Shown here: one piece after another, positions 1 through 11,493 of the stretch
Layout: every line of letters begins with the position of its first letter
Numbering within the stretch: the stretch's first letter is position 1
Source: Diphasiastrum complanatum
Taxonomy: Eukaryota; Streptophyta; Lycopodiopsida; Lycopodiales; Lycopodiaceae
Length of the DNA stretch: 64,000 nucleotides
Reading direction: 5' to 3'
Assembly (NCBI GenBank): GCA_029204225.1
Contig: CM055102.1
Location: 31,490,607 to 31,554,606 of the forward strand
Translations under genes and position numbers: made by a program
The notes under the pieces: generated by a model
The model's database searches: none
Seen by the model: only the letters and a program-made list of their open reading frames with translations
Told to the model about the DNA's origin: nothing

Positions 1-995
1 TGGAGAAGAAATTGGCCTTTCTCATTGTTGCCCGCCACATCCTTGCGGCCTACCCGGTTTTTTTTTCCTCTATCTTTCTTAGTACTAAATCTCTCCTCAC
101 TGTTGCTAAGCTGCTTCGGCGTTTCCTTTGGGCTAACAAACGACCTCTTCTCCCTTGGTCTATTTGTATGTCCCTTATCTCTGATGGTGGTCTTGGCATT
201 TCTAATCCCCTGCTTAAGAATGAGTCTCTTGTCTTCCGTCGCTTGTCTACCCTTCTCTCCCCCACTCAACCTTGGCATTTTCTTCTTCTTTCTTTTTTGT
301 CTAGGGCGCTGCGGTTCCTCCCTTTTTCTCTCCTTCTTTCTGCCAGCTCCTTGCTTTTGGGGGGTCTTTTCGACTTCGTGGTCCCTTTATTCTAAAGAAC
401 CTCAGCTTGGCCCTTTTGGATCTCTTCTCTCTCTTTCATTGCACTTCTCCTTCTGTTCTTCATACGGCTGATTCAATGTGGACCTCCGCCCTCTTTCCCT
501 CTGTTGTTGCTCCTCTTTTTGTGGCTCACCCTCGTCTTTCTCTTTCTTTGGCTCGGAAGGGTCTTCTTTCTTTTGGTCAACTACTTCATGTTCCTCCCTG
601 CCAACTTCTTTTGGGCTCTTCCCTTACTCCTAGGGATAGCTTCTACCTCCTTCTCTGCTCTTAGTTTTTGTCTTAGCTCTGCTCTGTCCCCTTCCCTTGT
701 TGATTGGGCCCCCTCTCTTGAGCCCTCCCTTTTCAGTTATTCTATGGTCCATTTTTGCCGCTACCCTTACCTTTTCCCCGACTATTTTAACTCTCTCTGG
801 TCCCTTGTTGATCCCCCTTCTATCTGGCATGCCCGCTTTTGGGCCCTCCATTCTATTTCGGTCGACAAACTTTGCTATTTGGCTTACCGCATTCTTTCCA
901 AGTCCCTCCCTCTCCGTGCCAATTGGTCTTTTCTCACTGACCGTCTTTGCCCAGTTTGCCAACTGGAGGATGAAACTGCTGAGCACTGTTCATAG
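1..995 (+). pseudogene. LINE ORF2 3' fragment (non-LTR retrotransposon)
   Basis: Remnant of the C-terminal part of a plant LINE reverse-transcriptase polyprotein. The first frame (12-395) has the arrangement seen after the RT core in plant LINEs: a P-Y/F stretch, RRFLWANK, a W..C spacing and the DGGLGISNP motif followed by N..L. The same frame resumes near 690-985 and ends in a zinc-finger-like stretch, DRLCPVCQLEDETAEH, typical of the zf-RVT region. A stop near 393 and a segment that reads better in another frame (407-664) show it is frameshifted and dead. The 5' part lies outside the window. C+T is very high throughout. The family call rests on motif order only. Confidence 0.7.
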
Positions 996-1061
996 ATTCT
1001 CTGAATCTGTGAACACGGTTCTGGTGTTTTCTTTACCTCTTCTTTAGTTATGGTTCTTTAT

Positions 1062-1367
1062 GGTTATTCTTCTTATTAGAACAGTTACAAAGCGGAAGCG
1101 TTACTCAGATTTCAACATATATTTCCTAGCCTGTCAGTGGGAGACACAGTTCTGATGCTCAGCTACATGCAGAAACCAACCATGTAACCATCTATAGCTC
1201 AAGAGGATCCACGTTTTGGAATAGGGAGCAGACCTACCACTATCTACTGAATCAGAAATCAATCAAGAACAAGATTAACTATTGAACAAGAAACAAGAAA
1301 ACAAGAAAACAAGAAACTAGATTCCTAACAGCATTTGACAGTCTAAGAATCAAGAAACACTCATTTC
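1062..1367. other. Non-coding stretch after LINE fragment
   Basis: No gene seen. At 1,262-1,318 there is an A-rich run of imperfect CAAGAAA repeats. Confidence 0.5.
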
Positions 1368-4300
1368 TTGATGCTTAGAATGCCCAAGAACAATCAAGAA
1401 CCGGCGCTTTTCAGCTCTAACATTAACATGGGCCTCACCCTTCACGCTTACGCCACCTGGGACACGCCGAAATCACGTTTCCACTTCCTGTACCAGGGTA
1501 ACACGTACAAGGTACGGATTAACGTGGACTCGATAGTCACTGTCGACATTATGTCGGTGACCGCTAGCCCATCTCTCATTGTCAAGCAAAAGCCCTGATA
1601 AATCCTTTCATCACCCAGACTGCACCAGAAATTTTGATCCAAACTAACAACGAGTACCTGATAGAGGCTATCACGGAACCAGTCATTCAGGCGGCTGCGC
1701 ATTTGTTGAACAACTTTTTGGTTGTTTCAACATTTTGCAAGGACAAAATCCAGTCCACGCTGTTGAGTCAGATTGTGGAGTCTTTCCTAGGATTCCCTGG
1801 CCCCACAGTTATGCCATACGACTGACATACCTTCCTCATCCGCGAACTAACAATCTCCATCAAACCAAACAATCGCAACCGTATCACAGCAGGCCCCCTG
1901 CTGTGTAACTTTGCATGTGCACTTCTCAAGGCAAAAGTGCGTAGGTTCCGCCATTCCAACATCTTATCATCCATTGTGCCACACACTGACCTTTATCCTC
2001 CATCAACCGCATCCACGTCTGCCCAACCTGCAGTCACTGACACGATGGCCAGCAAAAGAATGCATGGCACTACCCCCTCTTCCTCATCTCCACCTGCTAC
2101 CAGATGCCGCACCACCATCACCACACCAGTAACAACTTCGGCTTCTACCATTGACACTTCCTCTTCTGTACAGCCCCCTACCATTGTTTCAATTGTCGCT
2201 CCTCTTCCTTCTGTTCCACCCACAACTGCTTTTTCTGTTTCCATTCCCATTTCCTCTGTTGATACTACTTCTCCCTCTGTTTCATTTTCTACCACCCCTT
2301 CCATTACTCATGTTCCCACCGTTGTCCCTCTCCAGTTCAATCATGCTGATTCTCAGTTGTCTCTGGACACTCTGGCGTGGATGCAGGTCATCAACTTTTC
2401 ACCACCACGCTAGACTACTTCCGCCCCATCTTCTCCTTCAGTCCTCAACACCACCCTATAGTTCCTCTCTGTTCCATCCATTCTCTCGTTTGGACAAACT
2501 GTCCCCATCCATGTTTCCACTTCTGTTCCTCCCACACCACTCATTTCTCCATCAAAGTCTGTCGAGGGCGACCAACTGTTGCCTGATGATGCATTTGTAC
2601 AAACAATTTTTATTCCATCACCAGATCGGACAGATCCCACTGCCCAAATGACAAAAGGTCACCGGAGAAACTCATTGAAGACAACGATGACGGCATTGTA
2701 CAGGTCGTCGAGGCCACTACCACACAAGCCCCTACAAGCGCCAATGTATCGACTGCTCCAACGGACTTAACGGCGGCCTACCAAGCCTTGGGAGTATTCA
2801 TCCAGGATGCGGTAGCAGCCAAGGCATCATTGGACAGCCGGGTACTCCAATTGGCAACCAGCAACACCCAGTTGTGAGCAAAAATCACAAAGTTGTAGCA
2901 AGAGCTGATAATTGCTCAACAACACGAACAAGACAGGCACCGGGAGCTCACAAAGCTACAGCAAAAGGAGGACGGCCTCAACCAGTATATCCAGAGCCTC
3001 TCCAAAGCGTTGACAGATGCCTTCACCAAGGTGCGGGAGCTTCAATCTGAAGTGTCCCAACGGCTTGCCCCCCTCCAGACGCAACTCCATATATATGAAG
3101 CAGAAAACATGCACCTGGGGGCGGAGGTGCAAACCCTACAAAGCGAAAAACTCGTTTGGTTAGCTCAACCCGCACCTGACTCAAGGCCACTCTCTCAAGC
3201 AGAGATGAATCTTTTCAGGCGTTAGGTGCAGGTCTATAGTCAAACTTTGAACAGCTACCAGGCGGAGTTTGACAAATATTGAGCCAGCGCAACTCAAGAG
3301 CTCGCCCAGGCCAAACAAGCCCTCAAGGCTTGTCAACAATTTATGAAAAAGAAGGCTCAACCAACCCCAGTGGTGATTCCAACGCCACTTCTCTTTGATG
3401 TTGCACAGACAAGTACGAGCCAGGACCAAGGCCAGTAGGCAGCAGGGGCAATAAGTCGGGATCAGAGGTCAAGAGGGCAAGACCAAGCACCTCCTGATAC
3501 TGGAACTAAGACGCTGGACCAAGGCCAAGACATGGGTCCCAGCCATAGCCACGAGGAAGGACAAGGCTCCTCATGAAAAGGCTCGCGAACTATATCTGCT
3601 AGCCGAGCTTTCCGACGTCCCAAGTCCGTGGAGGAGAAAATCAACGAATTCCTATCCAAATATCCCCACGAGTCCTCAAGAGGCGGCTGGCAGATATCAT
3701 TTTCGGCACAAACCATAAAAGGCAACGAACGATCTGCAAGCACTACCCACCCTCCAACCACAACCTGAGTGGCGCCAGCAGCTATTTGAATGGGACCATG
3801 CAGCCATCAGGGCCTATGTGACCAGTCCACAACAACTAAGGGTGAACGCGCATTTCTTGCCATGCACACGATGATCCAAATGGGCGGAATGTGGCACTCC
3901 TCTGAACAAGATCACCATCCAGAACTGTAATTGGCCGAAAATTCCTTCAGAGCACGGTTGGGATACGGATGTAGATGCCCGAAGGGCTCTCACCCAATTC
4001 TCTAATAAGTATTCCAACTGCCCTGACCCAACAGTCCGCACGGTAGCCACTTACGCCCGGGACTTAGAGTATCTCATGGGAATCGAAAGGAAGTGGGATA
4101 ATTTTCTCCCACCAATATTCTTTGATCCAAATAAGCTGTTAGCCTCAGAGAAAGTGGAAGATCAGCTCCCAGTAGCTAGAGTTTACTACTGAGCCGCATT
4201 CCTTGGCAATCCCTGGACACGTAGATTCCAAGCATGGGTCGACCAAAGCTGGCTAACAGGAGTCCACAAGTCCTTTCACACGCCCAAGGACTTGAAGAAG

Positions 4301-4420
4301 ATAGACCGAATAAGCTTTATGGAAGATGTCACTGGCTACCTGGTCGACCAAAGGCGGGCCAAGAAGACTTTGTACTAAATCGACAGAGTGTCGAGAGACC
4401 GGCACTACTTTAGGCCGTGG
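1368..4420 (+). pseudogene. Unrecognised mobile-element ORF, copy A
   Basis: Broken coding region of a family I do not recognise. From 5' to 3': a segment at 1,368-1,600 (contains LHAYATWDT); a segment at 1,634-1,980; a Ser/Thr/Pro-rich tract (about 2,040-2,400); a Gln/Leu-rich, probably coiled-coil stretch (about 2,850-3,430); and a conserved 3' domain at 3,749-4,420. The 3' domain reads in one frame interrupted by TGA near 3,871, TGA near 4,190 and TAA near 4,378. It begins LQPQPEWRQQ and later has LPPIFFDPNKLL followed by PVARVYY. The same pattern occurs in order at 43,990-44,700. No RT, integrase or protease motif is visible. An LTR-like block follows at once, so I infer an LTR-element ORF. 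Frames between the segments differ, so the gene is dead. Confidence 0.5.
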
Positions 4421-4424
4421 GTCC

Positions 4425-5190
4425 TGTTGGGGGTATTCCCAACATATTGTAAATAAATAATATCGGCTAATAAAATATGTTGTGAGGGCATGGCATCCTG
4501 CGCGTAGAAGCCTATGGCCCAATAAGCACGCAAGTTGAGTTGTAAATAGAATAGTAGATTTGGGCCCTTTTGTAATTAAAATAAAGCTTGAGGCCCAAAG
4601 TCAAGTTAGAAACTTAGTGTTAGCTCTTTTAAGTTGTGTCCAAATGGAGACTCACATGAATCATGTGAAATCCAATGTACTTTTTTAAGACCTTTGGATC
4701 AAGTTGGGTCCAAGATGAATGGATAGGATTAATGTACATATTAGCCAATAGTATTTTGGGACAAGGGCCTTCCCCATTTATAAAAAGGCACCTCATGTAC
4801 TCTATTTTCATGCTTAATGAGGAGTAAACTCTACCAAATTTTGGAGAGAAGCATCCTCACTTGCTATTCACTACTTGCTAATGTGCTTGATTGTGTTTTC
4901 CTTTTGCTCTCAAGTGTGCAAGTTTTTGGGTTTCCATAGTTAAAGTTTTTGCATTAGCAAGCACAAGGAGCATTTGAGCTAACCTCCACCCTCACTCTCT
5001 CTCTCAACCTTCTCTATTACTCTCTTCCTCTCTTTTATTCTATTCTTCTCCTTCACAAAATTATGATGAATGTTAGTTTAGTCGAGTAGAGTTAGGGGTG
5101 TGCAGTGTTAGTGGTGATAGAGTTAGAGAAAAAGTAGAGAACTATCTACAAGTAACATCTATTCATAGTTAGGCACCTATCCAATGTTCT
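4425..5190 (+). repeat. LTR-like block
   Basis: Starts with a 20-bp near-palindrome (TGTTGGGGGTATTCCCAACA) right after the end of copy A. It contains a TATA-like TTTATAAAAAGG at about 4,777-4,788, followed by CT-rich sequence. This looks like an LTR promoter. The 3' boundary is not clear and I found no matching partner LTR in the window, so the extent is approximate. Confidence 0.45.
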
Positions 5191-5225
5191 AACCCTTGTT
5201 GATGGCGGGAGGGCTACTACTACAC

Positions 5226-5450
5226 GAGATCTTCGACCCTACACCGAGCCAGTTGGTTAGCATCTCGACCGAGCCATTTGGTCAACAGCTCGACCGAGCC
5301 ACCTGGTTAGCATCTCGATCGAGTCTCCAACTTCATATCTCGATCGGACCAAGTACACACATTTCAACAAGGTTTTTGAAATCTCAACCGAATCATTCCA
5401 TTACAATCTTGACCGAGTCGGGCACTTCAAAAATCTCGACCGAGTCCAAA
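5226..5450. repeat. CTCGACCGAG-type short repeats in element leader
   Basis: About seven imperfect copies of (A)TCTCGACCGAG, partly palindromic, spaced about 17-50 bp apart (for example near 5,264, 5,288, 5,324, 5,391, 5,408 and 5,436). More TCTCGACC variants follow at 6,045-6,110. They lie between the LTR-like block and the next ORF start, the position of a retroelement leader. Confidence 0.7.
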
Positions 5451-6185
5451 CACAACGAACGGCTATAAAGACCTCACGATTAAAGTCATTTTCACCTCAA
5501 CGACATGCAAGCTTTTCGAGTCTTCTGGCGAATGATTTCCTGGCGATCCTCCAGCTCCCATCACCACTACTAGCGCTCTTATGTTCAATCGATTTCTGAT
5601 CACACACACACACACTTTGTTCCTCCAGCGTCAGCCCTTACAACCACAAAACCACGATGAGCGCCATCAAGCATCACCTTTGAACAAACCTAACACCGTC
5701 AGAAATCAAGATATCCATTCCAACTTTTGCACACAGAAGCGCTGAGGGGTAGTGCAGCTGGAGCACTCATTAAGCTCTCGTTTCACTATTGTCAAACACG
5801 TTTTCCATTCCAACACAATCCTTTCAGAAACCACAACCATCTTCAACCTCCTTTTGTCTTTTAGCCATTGTGTTACACTACACCTTCTTCACCAACTCAC
5901 CTACTCCATTTCCAATTGAGTCCATTCACTTTCATTCTAGCCAGCGCGCCACCATTTCCATCTTTTCCAAGCCTCCGCTTTGGACCGCCGACGGCCTTCC
6001 ATCACCTTCGTACACCTTCGTCACCGACGGTTTTCCAGTCTTGTCTTGACCGACGTTTTCTGTCTGATCTCGACCAACGTTTTTTCCATTCCAGTCTCGA
6101 CCAAGCCGAACCTCCTATAAACTCTGTTATAAATCTTAGCCGACGAACCCAATTTTTCAGAGTGTATTTTTTCCAATTTTTCAAC

Positions 6186-6443
6186 ATGTATTCCAACCAG
6201 TCTTCTAGTTCAAATGACCCAGAGGCCAATAAGATTGATATCCAAATGATTCAGCTAGATGTTCAAGAAATGACAACCTGGTATCACTAAGGCACACCAG
6301 TTCCTCACTCAGATTGAATTCCATATCTCTGTCTTGACTGATTACTAGAGCCCTTACCTACTGCACATGGCCTATGCATCCTACAACACCACTACAAGGT
6401 CATGTCAGTTCATTATTCCTCCAGTCAAGAACTATGTGTATAA
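6186..6443 (+). pseudogene. 5' end of a second copy of the unrecognised element ORF
   Basis: An ATG at 6,186 opens a short ORF (MYSNQSSSSNDPEANK) that shifts frame after about 30 codons. The continuing frame carries a stretch containing LLHMAYASYNTT, which loosely resembles the LHAYATWDT segment at 1,368-1,600. The match is weak and rests on hydrophobic and Tyr spacing. The ORF stops exactly where the copia LTR begins (6,444), so it was probably cut by that insertion. Confidence 0.35.
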
Positions 6444-7588
6444 TGTTGGAGAAAGAGGGCGTATCGTGTGTAAGAAACGAGAATAGCTCAAAAATGAAAA
6501 ACGAACATGAAAAGAAACGAAACACGAACGAGAAACGAATTTGAACGGTAAGTGTTCGTGTGCAATGGAATGAGCTATATGACTCTTTCCCTAAGCATGA
6601 CTACGCCTATCAGAGACGAACAGGGCGTTAATGATAGAAATCACGACCGTTGTGATTACGTAGCCACACGTTAATTGAACACCAGAATAATAACCTTTCG
6701 CGAACAGCTAGACAAATTATTTGTCGCGAATGATTCGCGAAGAGAGAGACTGAGCTCGACTGATAATCGGTCACAAATGATTCGCGAAGAGAAAGACTGA
6801 TTACCAAATTGAACAACTGGAAAAGTCAGACAGAATGAAAACAAGCATAGCAATACTGACTTAAATCTGAATGCAGAGCAAAGAGCTGTTATCAGATTAA
6901 GTATATCAAATATACATGTCAATAATGAGGTAGAGCACAAGACAATAGCGGGCGAAACCGCATGCTCTACAAAGCTAATTCAATCTGTAAAGGAATGAAA
7001 CCTATTATTGACGATAAAGAATCATTGCACAAGGCATCTACTTCGTCTATCTCTGATAAGCTTCTGATGCTAAATTTACACACACTTGATCTTCAATCTC
7101 TTAATCAATGATCAATCTAAATACACAAATGGTATTCAGTATATATACATAATGTTACAGGTGTGCAGATGAAAAAAGTACAGAGTGGATGTGTTGTCTG
7201 TAGGAGATCGTGGGTGGCTGCAGTTGTTTTCAAGTCTGTTAGCGCAGTTGCATGGGGAGAGCATGAAAAGGGTGCAACGTCAGCCTTTGCTGAAGTGAAC
7301 GTTGGTGAAGATGCGAAAATGCGTCACTCTGACGAAATGCCTTAGGATTTGATTTACAAGGTGTCTTTGCTTCCTAGGGCACCTTCAACATTTTGTAAGG
7401 TAATGTTACCTTTTTCGCCTGTCACAAAAACACGTGTGAAAACACAGTGTCGCGTTTTGTTCATCTTTTTTTCTTCTGTGAGAATTTACATGTAAATATG
7501 CACATTGCGTGACAACGTGAGTAAAATGCAGCATGAATGGAGGCACATTAAAATGGGATTTAGGAGAGTAGAGGAGATAAATCCAACA
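6444..7588 (-). repeat. 3' LTR of the minus-strand copia element, with polypurine tract
   Basis: Bounded by TGTTGGA at 6,444 and its inverse TCCAACA ending at 7,588, the usual short terminal inverted repeats of an LTR. On the minus strand, a G-run (7,589-7,602) lies immediately upstream and serves as the polypurine tract. The pol stop codon TAA (7,603-7,605) directly abuts it. A TATATATA stretch near 7,140 could be promoter sequence. A diverged relative of this LTR starts at 49,859. Confidence 0.7.
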
Positions 7589-7602
7589 CCCCCCCCCCCC
7601 CC

Positions 7603-10600
7603 TTAATCTAGATCCGTGAATGCCTTGATCTTCAGACTAAGCAATGCACAAAATTTGTTGTGTGCATTAACACTGAGTGCTTTTGTGAATATGTTTACAA
7701 CCATTATCTGCGTTCTGCAGTACGTTAAACTTACCTCCTTGTTGAGAACCTTGCCCCTGATGTAGTGATATCTGCTTTCAATGTGCTTATTCCTAGAGTG
7801 AAATCTAGGGTTGGCTGATAAGGCAATAGCACTCTGATTATCATAGAATAAAATTGTAGGGCTATACTAATGCAGATTAACGTCTGACAATAAATTTCTC
7901 AACCAAAACGCTTCCTTAATAGATTGAGAAGCAATAATGTATTCTGCTTCCGTAGAAGAAAGTGGGATAGAGGTTTGCTTACGATTGTTCCATGAAATAG
8001 AACCGCCATTGAAGAAGAATGTAAATCTAGATGTGGACTTACGATTGTCTACATCTCCTCCCCAGCTTGCATCAGAATATCCACTGAGCTGACGAAGATT
8101 GTCGTTGCTGACATCTCCATAGTAGATGCATTGGTCCATGGTACTCGAATATATCTCATGACTCGTATGAGAGCCTTCCAATGGGTAATGCCAGGATTAG
8201 CCATATATTGGTTGAGTGAGCTTACAGCAAAAGAGATATCTGGTCTTGTACAGACCATTGCGTACATGAGAGATCCAAGTATCGATCGATAGGGATACTC
8301 TCCCATCTGCTCCTCTTCCTGCTTGGTCTGGGGCCATTGGTCCTTCGACAAGTGCAGGACTGGATCCATCGGTGAGTGAGCTAATTTACAATTCATTAGA
8401 TTATATCTGTTAAGAACATTATGAAGATACCTTTGTTGAGTGATGTAGATCAGTCGTCTCGCTTTGTCTCTGTGGATCTGAATTCTCAAACAGAAGTGAG
8501 CTTCATCCAGATCAGTCTTATCGAACTCTGAAAACAACATCTGCTTAGCATCCTTAACCATATTGGTATTGTTGTTGAAGAGCAACGTATCATCAACGTA
8601 TAAGGTGATGATAATGAAGGATTGTTGCATTGACTTGGAATAAACGTTGCAATCAACCGTGCTTGGTTTGAATCCTTGTTCAATGATGAATGTGTTGATC
8701 CTCTAAAACCAAGCTCTGGCATACTGTTTCAAGCCATACAGTGCTTTGTCGAGTTTACAGACATGATTCTTCATACCTTTCAGAACGTATCCTTCGGACT
8801 GGATCATGTAGATATCTTCTTGTATAACTCCATTCAGATAAGTTGTTTGTACATCAAGTTGATGCACTTCGACGTCGGCAGCTGCAACATAAGACAAGAG
8901 CGTTCGAATCGACGAATGTTTGACTACTGGACTGAAAGTCTCGTTGTAGTCAACGTTGGGGATCTGAGTGAATCCTCATGCTACCAGTCTTGTCTTCCTT
9001 CGATCAATTGCTCCGTTGGCATTGTATTTGATCTTAAAGATCCATTTGCAATCAATGATATTGTAGCCAATGAGAGCTTCGACTAATGACCATGTCTGGT
9101 TCTTGATTAGAGAGGAATACTCTCTGTCCATAGCTTCTCTCCAGAGATCAGAGTCTGGTTGGCTGAGTGCCTCTTTGACTGTCATCGGTTCCTGTTTCAC
9201 GAGACAGGCAGACTCATGAGTATACCTTGTGGGCTATGTGCGCACTCGGCTTGATCTTCTGGGAGGATTTGACTGATGAACCGCTCCTGGGACTTGTTGC
9301 TAGGTAGCAGCAACATCTTTGTCTGATTCGCTATCTCGAAGTGGGTTGACAATAGACACACCTGAGCCAGAGACTCAGATTGTCGTGTCAATAGCAGGTG
9401 ATGAAGGTTCTCCTGGAGCAATATCCTTGCCTTTGAGGTTGACGAACTGATCATTGATAAAGACTGTATCCCGACTATACAAGATTTGCTGGGTATCAGG
9501 ATCATACAGCTTGTAAGTATTATCAGATGAAGTATATCCAATCAGGATGGTCTTGAGGCCTTGGAAGTCCAATTTCTTCCTCGTGTCTTTTGGGATCTAT
9601 GTATAAGCAATGCACCCAAACACTCTTCGGTTCTTCACAGAAGGCTTAGAGCCTGTCCACACCTCGTGGGGTGTCTTGCCTGAGAGGGCCTTGGTCGAAC
9701 ATCGGTTCTGGATGTAAGCTGCAGTGGAGATAGCTTCAGCCCATAATCTCTTGGACAATGATGCATGCACTAGCATACATTTGGCAGATTCAATCAAGGT
9801 ACGGTTCTTCCTCTCGGCTAAGCCATTAGCCTGAGGACTGTAAGGAGTGATGAATTGCTGCTCAATGCCTTGGCTTTGGCAGTACTCCTTAAACTCGATA
9901 GAGATATATTCTCCACCGTTGTCTGAACTTAGAGCCTTGATCGTCCGTCCAGTCTCCTTTTCTGCACGCTCCTTGAAGATTCTGAAGTAGTTGAAGGCTT
10001 CTGATTTCTTCTTTATAAAATACACCATAGTCGTTCTGGAAAATTCATCAATAAAAGTTATAAAATACTTGGCATCCTTCAGCGAAGCATTTTTCATCGG
10101 GCCACAAATGTCTGAATGTACAACGTCTAGCAATCCTCTAGCAATATGCTGATGGCTTGATTTCAATGGTTTCCTAGTCTGTTTACCAACTAGACAGTCT
10201 TGACAGACAGGTAACTCGTCTTTATCGCAAGGATAGTCAAGATCAAAAACAATAGATTGTCTAGACATTTGTTGTACAGCAGCATGATTCAAATGACCAA
10301 GTCTATAATGCCAAAGTAAACATTTATTTGCATGAATAGAAGTACTAAGAGCCTGACTAGAGGCAGAAAAGCAATGACTTAAATTTATACAAGTATCCAT
10401 GTCTCTTTCCGAGTGCTAGGATCTTGTCTGTCCTATCAACTACTTTGCACTGATCACATTCGAATTCTACTCTATGTCCTAGATCTGTGATTCTACTTAC
10501 AGAGAGCAGATTCGTAGATAAATTTGGTACATACAGGACTTTAGAGAGTAGCTTAGACTGATCATTTGCAAAGCTTAATCGTACAGTGCCTTCACCCTTA

Positions 10601-11090
10601 ATAGCTTGTATGCTATTGTCACCAAGGTGAACATATTTCTGGGTACTATAATGTGTATAGGACTCGAAACAACCAATAAGGCTAGTTCATGTGCTGAGTG
10701 GCTCCGGAATCTAGAAACCAAGAACTGAGGTCGGATGCTCCTTGATGGCTGGTCATGAAGGCATCATGATCCGCTTCTTGAATAGGCTGTGGAGTTTCTG
10801 TAGTTGCATTTGCCACTTGATTCGACTGCCTCTTGCTGTTGTTCTTCACTTGTACTATCCGGCAATTTCGTGGTTGTTTCGCTTGCAGTATCTGCAGAAC
10901 AGCTTCTTCTTTGTCTGCGGATTCGATTGTTCTTTGTGCTGTGCTGGTTTCTGGTTTGGCTTTGATTGCTTCGGGCCTTTCTTCTTCTGCTTAGTCGAGC
11001 TCTTGTTAGTGTATAAAGCGTGAGAATCAGTTGAGAAACTTGAGGCTTCGTTCCTCCACGCTTCCTGCAACAACATAGTAATGACTCTCG
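7603..11090 (-). pseudogene. Ty1/copia gag-pol polyprotein, inactivated
   Basis: Minus-strand copia polyprotein in gag-PR-INT-RT-RH order. Seen from the 5' side: a CCHC-type knuckle start (CRYCKRNNH) near 10,860; protease WFLDSGATQHM near 10,700; integrase (9,597-10,400) with an H-H-C-C domain (HYRLGH, CQDC), catalytic D in VHSDICGP, D in SSDNGGEY and E in GLAERKNRT; RT with the LYVDD box near 8,590; and RNase H with SDASWGGD and SSTEAEY, ending with the TAA at 7,603. It is broken by a TAG after RAWF (about 8,703-8,705), a frameshift near 8,130-8,160, and further breaks near 9,000-9,200, 9,590 and 10,420. The RT region matches the plant copia superfamily closely. It has the same pre-integrase sequence as the deleted copy at 46.5 kb, so both belong to one family. 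Confidence 0.92.
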
Positions 11091-11240
11091 AAAGAGTCAA
11101 TTCTGGATGAGTAGTGTGAAATTGACAAAATTCACCCACTTGGAACCTTGTTCTCCACTTGGATGAAAATGCCAATTGATTGGCACCAAAAATCCGATGA
11201 AAAGCTTCACCACTCCAAGTTCTCTGATCTTCGTAAGCCT

Positions 11241-11254
11241 TGATCTGATACCAA
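11241..11254 (-). other. Primer-binding site, initiator-Met type
   Basis: On the minus strand this reads TTGGTATCAGATCA, close to the sequence complementary to the 3' end of plant initiator tRNA-Met (TGGTATCAGAGC). It marks the 5' end of a minus-strand LTR element and lies upstream of the gag region of the copia copy. Confidence 0.6.
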
Positions 11255-11493
11255 TGTAAGGGAAAGCTCCTCAAGATCTTGTTTAGAAGTCGAAACACGA
11301 GAACACGTTGTGAAGCAAAATAGCAAAAGTAGACTGAGAAAACATGGCAATGAATCACCAAATGAATAATGGAGTAAGAAGAGTTTCTACTAGCTTTATA
11401 GACTCCAAACCTTCCTGTGCATATGCCCGTGCAACGTTTAAACTCCTCAAAAGTGTTTTTCATTGTTATTGATACTCTACACATGCATTAACA
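11255..11493 (-). repeat. Possible 5' LTR next to the copia gag
   Basis: Starts TGTAAG right beside the primer-binding site and may end at ATTAACA (11,493), giving about 239 bp. It does not resemble the 3' LTR at 6,444-7,588. Either the element is a chimera or this belongs to a different element whose 5' end became joined to the copia pol. Confidence 0.3.

Noticed and set aside
1993-2651. Several overlapping ORFs on both strands over the Ser/Thr-rich tract
   Set aside because: Low-complexity sequence stays open in many frames. Only the frame continuous with the flanking element segments is plausible.
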